DNA of 10,753 bases from an uncultured Aliarcobacter sp. (GTDB taxonomy: Bacteria; Campylobacterota; Campylobacteria; Campylobacterales; Arcobacteraceae): contig CANRCH010000050.1 of NCBI GenBank assembly GCA_947629065.1, positions 1 to 10,753 of the forward strand, written 5' to 3'. A program made the position numbers and the translations under genes. Shown in pieces: positions 7,288-10,753 of the stretch (position 1 is the stretch's first letter; each line of letters begins with the position of its first letter). The notes beneath the pieces were generated by a model. The model was not told where the DNA came from, did no database searches, and saw nothing but the letters and a program-made list of their open reading frames with translations.

Positions 7288-7327
7288 AAAAAAGGGAAGC
7301 TAGTATTTAAACTGGCTTCCCTTTTTT
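7288..7327. terminator. Bidirectional intrinsic terminator between convergent operons
   Basis: AAAAAAGGGAAGCTAGT (7288-7304) pairs with ACTGGCTTCCCTTTTTT (7311-7327). That is 17 pairs with a single G-T wobble and a 6-nt loop, with A/T tracts on both sides. It gives a GC core followed by a U-run whichever strand is transcribed. It therefore serves the nap side (plus) and the cyclase gene ending at 7343 (minus). Confidence 0.92.
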
Positions 7328-7342
7328 ATTTTTACTAATATT

Positions 7343-8704
7343 TTATAAAAGCTTATATTTACTTTTACTACTTCTAGTTGCTTGCTTATTTTCATACATA
7401 TTTTTATCTGCTAATTTATAAAGATCATTATAGTTTTTTGCATCTTTTGGGAATTGAGAATAACCAATAGAAATTGATATTTCAAATAGATAATTTTCAA
7501 TTTGCATTGGTTTTTTACTTGCATTTTTTATTCTTTCTATAATATCTGAATATCGTACATCACTTTTTTGATTATTCAAACATATAATAAACTCATCTCC
7601 ACCAAATCTTGAAACATAATCCTTCTCTCTTAAAGCATTATCAAATCTATTTGATAGCTCTATTAATACGCAATCTCCAATATAGTGACCTAAATTATCA
7701 TTTATATCTTTAAAACCATTTATATCAATTATTATAAAAACAAATGATTTTTTAGAAAATATTCTTTTGTTTACAACTTTCTTTATTGCAGATTTATTTA
7801 AAGTATTTGTAAGAGGGTCTTTTTTTGAACGCTCCTGACTTGAAAAATAATTTTTAAATACAAAAAACAAAAGAGTGAATATTATAATATTTGCAAAATA
7901 GAATAGTTTATTAAACTGGCTAAATATTGATTGCTCATCAGCCCAGCCATTTTTTGGATACAGAGCAATTTCCCAACTATTCTCTGGAAAATCAATATTT
8001 CTAAAAATAGCATTTTTTGTAAATATAGATTGTTCACCAAAAAGATGTTCAATGTTATCTTTGTTTTTTGTACGAATAGAAATAAGATATTTATCATTAT
8101 TTATCTTAGTTTTAAAACTATTTACTATTTTTTCAAAGTCCATAGCAACAACAGCCAATCCCCAAAGTTTTTCAATATTATTCTCTTCATAAAAAATTGC
8201 TTTTCTATTAAAAATCAAATATCCACCCTGCTTTGCTACAATTGGACCTTGTAAAATAGATACTTTTTTTTCTATAGCTTTTTGTGCATACTCTTTTCTT
8301 TTTGGATCATTTAATAAATCATGTCCAATAGCAGCCTCATTTCCAATATATGGATATACAATACTCACCACTCCATTTGGTGCAAATTGTACACTCTTTA
8401 TATTTTTATTATTTTCCAAAGACAATGATGCAAACTTCTCTAAATTATTTGCCTCTATAGTTGGATTTTGAGAGATTATTAGTGAAAAAAACTCTGTATA
8501 TGATATTGCATTTTTTATCTCTTGTTCAATATCGTTTGAAACTATATTTAGATTATTTAAAGCTACAAATCTATCTATATTGCTTTGAGATGAAATCTCC
8601 TCTTTTTGTAAAGAGTAAAACCCATAAAACACTATTGCTGAAACTAACAATGAAGCAAAAAAAGAGTTCAGACTCTTTTTTAAATTTTTAATTTTTGATT
8701 TCAA
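7343..8704 (-). CDS. Membrane CHASE-GGDEF diguanylate cyclase
   Basis: This protein is predicted to make cyclic di-GMP from two GTP in response to an extracytoplasmic signal. The 453-residue product has a first membrane helix (about 13-31) and a periplasmic CHASE-type sensor (about 75-200, with VQFAPNGVVSIVYP, DLLNDPKR and LQGP). A second helix (about 266-284) and a GGDEF domain (about 296-450) follow. The catalytic signature is intact (RFGGDEF, 366-372), as are DPLTNTLNK (from 296) and the metal-binding Asp327 in IIIDINGF. An inhibitory I-site is present (Arg359-x-x-Asp362), so product feedback is expected. No EAL domain is present. The start is TTG at 8704-8702: no in-frame ATG occurs before residue 188, a GGAG lies 8 nt upstream, and the TTG overlaps the stop of the ATPase gene. 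The ligand of the CHASE domain cannot be read from sequence. Confidence 0.93.
   Translation of the reverse strand: MKSKIKNLKKSLNSFFASLLVSAIVFYGFYSLQKEEISSQSNIDRFVALNNLNIVSNDIEQEIKNAISYTEFFSLIISQNPTIEANNLEKFASLSLENNKNIKSVQFAPNGVVSIVYPYIGNEAAIGHDLLNDPKRKEYAQKAIEKKVSILQGPIVAKQGGYLIFNRKAIFYEENNIEKLWGLAVVAMDFEKIVNSFKTKINNDKYLISIRTKNKDNIEHLFGEQSIFTKNAIFRNIDFPENSWEIALYPKNGWADEQSIFSQFNKLFYFANIIIFTLLFFVFKNYFSSQERSKKDPLTNTLNKSAIKKVVNKRIFSKKSFVFIIIDINGFKDINDNLGHYIGDCVLIELSNRFDNALREKDYVSRFGGDEFIICLNNQKSDVRYSDIIERIKNASKKPMQIENYLFEISISIGYSQFPKDAKNYNDLYKLADKNMYENKQATRSSKSKYKLL
8658..8681 (-). terminator. Terminator-like hairpin inside the 5' end of the cyclase gene
   Basis: AAAAAAGAGT (8658-8667) and ACTCTTTTTT (8672-8681) are perfect reverse complements around a 4-nt loop. 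On the minus strand the stem is followed by a seven-T run, about 20 nt after the ATPase stop codon and within cyclase codons 8-16. It has the shape of an intrinsic terminator, but only two G-C pairs support the stem, so partial attenuation at best is likely. Confidence 0.35.
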
Positions 8705-10242
8705 CTATTTTTCTCCCACTCAAAATTACTAATATTTTTTTCAGTACTATCAAACTCAATTCCTATTAAGTAAATATCTTTATTTTCTTGCAGATATTTT
8801 TGTGCATAGTTTTTATCTTTTATCTGCTCTAGGGCATTTTTGCCATCTACTTTAAACTCTAGTATAAAAATTGAGTGTGGCATAATAATAGTTAAATCTA
8901 TTCTTCCTTTATTTGTTACATCTTCACCAATTATATTTAATCCAAGAGATGACAAATATACATAAACAACACTTGAGTAAAATCCTTCATAGTTTTGAAT
9001 ATCATTTTTTGTGTAGTTGTTATATGGAATAGATGCAAAGATTGATTTTAGAGTTTTTATAAAATCTTCTATATTTTTATCTTGTAAGGCAATAAATAGA
9101 TTTGTACGATTTGTAGATAGGTTTCTATCTTGAATTAAATTCTCTATTATATAGTTGTTTAAAGATAATTGTACTTCTTTATTTGGAATTTTTAGCTTAT
9201 ATTCTAATTCCCCAATTGCGTTTACAGACTGAGTTTCTATAGTTAAATATCCACTTTGATATAAAATAGTTTCAATATTAAGATTTTCTATACTAAATGC
9301 TCCTAAAAAACTCTCATTTGTTTTTATATTTGATAAATCAGGTAAATAGTATTGGTTTTTTCTTATTAGATTTATTAAGAAGCTTGGAGTTCCAGTTTCA
9401 AACCAGTAGTTTTTAAACATAAAGTTATTTCTAATAAACTGTAACAAATCAAATGGATTATACATAGGACTTCCTAGAAAGTTATATCCATTGTACCACT
9501 CTTTTACCATTTGCATATTTGCACCCTCAAGGTGGTCTTTAAATACAGTTTCTAAATCATTTTGGCTATATCCACAAATATCTCCGAACTCAACATTTAA
9601 AGATATATCTTCTATATTATTTAATCCACTAAAAATAGATGTTTTTGCAAACTTACTAACTCCTGTTATAAAGGCAAACTGTATAAACTCATCACTTCCT
9701 TTTATTACACTATATAAATTTACCAGTCCATTTCTAAGCTCATTTGCAAGGTTTGTATCTGTAATATTATCTAGTATTGGTTTGTCATATTCATCTACAA
9801 GGATCACTACTTTTTCTTGATATTTTTCATAAGCTTTTCTGATTAACTCCTCAAAACAACCAGCAATACTGTTTCTTTCTTCACACTCAATATTTAAATC
9901 TCTTTGATTGTTTTTTAAAGTTCTAATAATAGAATCTTCTAGTTCCTCTTTGTTTTCTACTCTACCTTTTGAAAAATCTATTCGTATAACAGGATGTTTT
10001 TTATCCCAGTTCCATTTGTCAAAAATAGCTAGATCTTTGAAATACTCTTTGTTTCCTTCAAAGATATTTCGTAAAGTATCTACAAAAAGGCTTTTACCAA
10101 ATCTTCTTGGACGTGATAGAAATACATATTGATACTTTTCTATTAAATCATATGCAATTCCTGTTTTATCTACATATACAAAATTATCTTCTCTTATTTT
10201 ACTAAATGTTTGAATACCAATTGGAAGTTTTTTTAGTTTCAT
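8701..10242 (-). CDS. AAA-ATPase-like protein with C-terminal PD-(D/E)XK nuclease-fold domain
   Basis: This 513-residue protein belongs to the AAA-ATPase-like / DUF1703 family (PF09820 plus PF08011 architecture). Such proteins are common in several copies in bacterial genomes and their function is poorly known. The N-terminal part (MKLKKLPIGIQTFSKIRE, then DNFVYVDKTG) is typical. The P-loop reads RPRRFGKS (44-51), which lacks the first glycine of a standard Walker A; this is usual in the family. Walker B is VVILVDEYD (145-153). The C-terminal domain has Asp449 in GRIDL and Glu462/Lys464 in ILEFK, with a downstream Gln473, which fits a PD-(D/E)XK active site. No signal peptide or membrane helix is seen, so it is cytoplasmic. 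The ATG at 10242 has only a weak AGG site. The stop overlaps the TTG start of the diguanylate cyclase. DNA binding or cleavage is family inference, not shown by the sequence. Confidence 0.9.
   Translation of the reverse strand: MKLKKLPIGIQTFSKIREDNFVYVDKTGIAYDLIEKYQYVFLSRPRRFGKSLFVDTLRNIFEGNKEYFKDLAIFDKWNWDKKHPVIRIDFSKGRVENKEELEDSIIRTLKNNQRDLNIECEERNSIAGCFEELIRKAYEKYQEKVVILVDEYDKPILDNITDTNLANELRNGLVNLYSVIKGSDEFIQFAFITGVSKFAKTSIFSGLNNIEDISLNVEFGDICGYSQNDLETVFKDHLEGANMQMVKEWYNGYNFLGSPMYNPFDLLQFIRNNFMFKNYWFETGTPSFLINLIRKNQYYLPDLSNIKTNESFLGAFSIENLNIETILYQSGYLTIETQSVNAIGELEYKLKIPNKEVQLSLNNYIIENLIQDRNLSTNRTNLFIALQDKNIEDFIKTLKSIFASIPYNNYTKNDIQNYEGFYSSVVYVYLSSLGLNIIGEDVTNKGRIDLTIIMPHSIFILEFKVDGKNALEQIKDKNYAQKYLQENKDIYLIGIEFDSTEKNISNFEWEKNS
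8702..8717 (-). promoter_or_regulatory. Shine-Dalgarno and TTG start with TTGA stop/start overlap
   Basis: On the minus strand GGGAGAA (8717-8711) precedes the TTG at 8704-8702 by a normal spacing. The TTG shares two bases with the TGA stop (8703-8701) of the upstream ATPase gene. The strong site supports a genuine non-ATG start and translational coupling of the two genes. Confidence 0.75.
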
Positions 10243-10275
10243 TTTAGCCTACTAGTTTATATTTATTAATATTAT

Positions 10276-10281
10276 ATTATA
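10276..10281 (-). promoter_or_regulatory. Candidate -10 box for the ATPase-cyclase unit
   Basis: On the minus strand a TATAAT, in the context AGATATAATATAATATT, lies about 33 nt before the ATG at 10242. A second overlapping TATAAT sits at 10276-10271. The minus-strand terminator at 10319-10356 is just upstream, so a promoter is expected in this gap. No clear -35 box is seen, which is common in this phylum. Confidence 0.55.
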
Positions 10282-10318
10282 TCTAGCTTAGGTTAAAAGA
10301 TTTGTATTTTGGAGTAAT

Positions 10319-10356
10319 AAAAAAGGGAAGTCAGGTTAAATAACCCAACTTCCCTT
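10319..10356 (-). terminator. Intrinsic terminator of the RTX-like gene
   Basis: AAGGGAAGT (10323-10331) pairs with ACTTCCCTT (10348-10356). An inner GGTT/AACC stem closes a 4-nt loop across a small CA/CA internal loop. On the minus strand the stem is followed by TTTTTTATTA, 24 nt after the stop codon of the RTX-like gene. The plus-strand side lacks a T-run, so it is directional. Confidence 0.88.
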
Positions 10357-10379
10357 GTAGAATCTAGTTTTAGATTTTA

Positions 10380-10753
10380 TTAGTTTGTAATACCATCTGA
10401 AATATTATTTTCTACTCTTACTCTTACTGAATCATCATTTGTATTTGTCCAAACATCAAATACTTTTCCATTTTCATCAGTTTCAGCATTTTCAGTTTTT
10501 TTCCATCCTTCTCCTGTGAATTTAACTTCATCTCCACTGTTTCCTAGGATATCTAATTTATTGTTATTATCTGTCATATTGATAATATCTTCTAATTTGA
10601 TATTTAGAAGTTTATGATCTCCACTTGTTAGATCTATAGCTTCAATATTTTTGATTCTAACTTCTGTTAATTTAGAGAAATCTATATCGTTGTTTCCAGA
10701 TAAGATTAATGTATCAAATCCTGTTCCACCATCGATTAGTAAATCTCCACCTT
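10380..10753 (-). CDS. C-terminal end of an RTX-like, probably type I-secreted protein (5' truncated by window edge)
   Basis: The reading frame is open from the right edge (first full codon at 10751-10749) to the TAA at 10382-10380, giving 123 residues. The ATG at 10577 is internal, since the same frame continues upstream with family-like sequence. The visible start GGDLLIDGGTGFDTLILSG contains an RTX-type calcium-binding nonapeptide (GGTGFDTLI). It is followed by DFSKLTEVRIKNIEAIDLT, a pattern common just before the C-terminus of large RTX adhesins and other type I secretion substrates. The end is acidic and Asn/Asp-rich (WTNTNDDSVRVRVENNISDG) with no cysteine, consistent with a C-terminal secretion signal region. 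A minus-strand terminator follows. Size, repeats and true function lie outside the window; adhesin is the most likely class, and haemolysin or protease is possible. Confidence 0.8.
   Translation of the reverse strand, partial: GGDLLIDGGTGFDTLILSGNNDIDFSKLTEVRIKNIEAIDLTSGDHKLLNIKLEDIINMTDNNNKLDILGNSGDEVKFTGEGWKKTENAETDENGKVFDVWTNTNDDSVRVRVENNISDGITN

Larger units (their letters stand above)
7149..7327 (+). ncRNA. Candidate structured small RNA or structured 3' end of the nap transcript
   Basis: No long reading frame occupies this stretch, yet it is highly structured. Stem 1 pairs 7157-7169 (GAGGTTTTATCTT) with 7200-7212 (AAGATAAAATCTC), 13 pairs with one G-T wobble. A short inner stem (ACTT 7175-7178 with AAGT 7194-7197) leaves an apical loop containing TCTCTCCT (7180-7187). 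The same 8-mer recurs at 7228-7235, mostly in the linker before stem 2 (7235-7247 with 7273-7285). A strong terminator ends the element at 7327. The repeated pyrimidine motif is complementary to AGGAGAGA and so resembles an anti-Shine-Dalgarno seed. A TATAAT lies just upstream. It could be an independent sRNA, or a 3' UTR-derived one, since no convincing terminator separates it from the nap operon. It does not resemble tmRNA, SRP RNA, RNase P RNA or a tRNA, and the side-by-side stems do not fit 6S RNA. Confidence 0.4.

Noticed and set aside
1..10753. CRISPR arrays, tRNA/rRNA genes, insertion sequences or attachment sites
   Set aside because: No regularly spaced direct repeats, transposase motifs, tRNA cloverleaf with CCA end, or long flanking direct repeats were seen on either strand.

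Overview
The window is AT-rich and looks like a piece of a Campylobacterota (epsilonproteobacterial) chromosome, most likely Arcobacter or a close relative. The main reason is the gene order napA-G-H-B-F-L-D. This is the NapC-less periplasmic nitrate reductase cluster typical of that phylum, with NapL present and quinol oxidation assigned to NapGH. The recurring AAAGGA ribosome binding sites and TATAAT-only promoters fit the same origin. The assignment rests on recognised protein motifs and gene order, not on a database search.

Region 1 (1-7067, plus strand) is one tightly packed operon. It opens inside napA, whose first roughly 200 codons lie outside the window. It runs through napG, napH, napB, napF, napL and napD, with gaps of 1-10 nt or overlaps of 4-8 nt. 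Two non-canonical genes follow without a break. One is a small single-PAS-domain protein resembling the FAD-binding PAS of Aer and CetB-type redox/energy-taxis sensors. The other is a 128-residue exported protein that I do not recognise. The expected electron path is menaquinol, NapH, NapG, NapB, then NapA, with NapD and NapF in maturation and NapL as a periplasmic accessory.

Region 2 (7068-7342) is intergenic but not empty. It holds a TATAAT-type promoter, a 13-bp stem-loop, a second 13-bp perfect inverted repeat and a strong intrinsic terminator that works for both strands. The same 8-mer, TCTCTCCT, which is anti-Shine-Dalgarno-like, occurs twice in positions predicted to be unpaired. Together this looks like a small regulatory RNA or a structured 3' end of the nap transcript. 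It is my best candidate for something undescribed.

Region 3 (7343-10242, minus strand) is a two-gene unit. First comes an AAA-ATPase-like/PD-(D/E)XK nuclease-fold protein, then a membrane CHASE-GGDEF diguanylate cyclase. The cyclase starts at a TTG that overlaps the ATPase stop codon (TTGA). A terminator-shaped hairpin lies just inside the cyclase reading frame.

Region 4 (10243-10753) has the promoter region of that unit, a minus-strand intrinsic terminator, and the C-terminal 123 codons of an RTX-like, probably type I-secreted protein that continues off the right edge.
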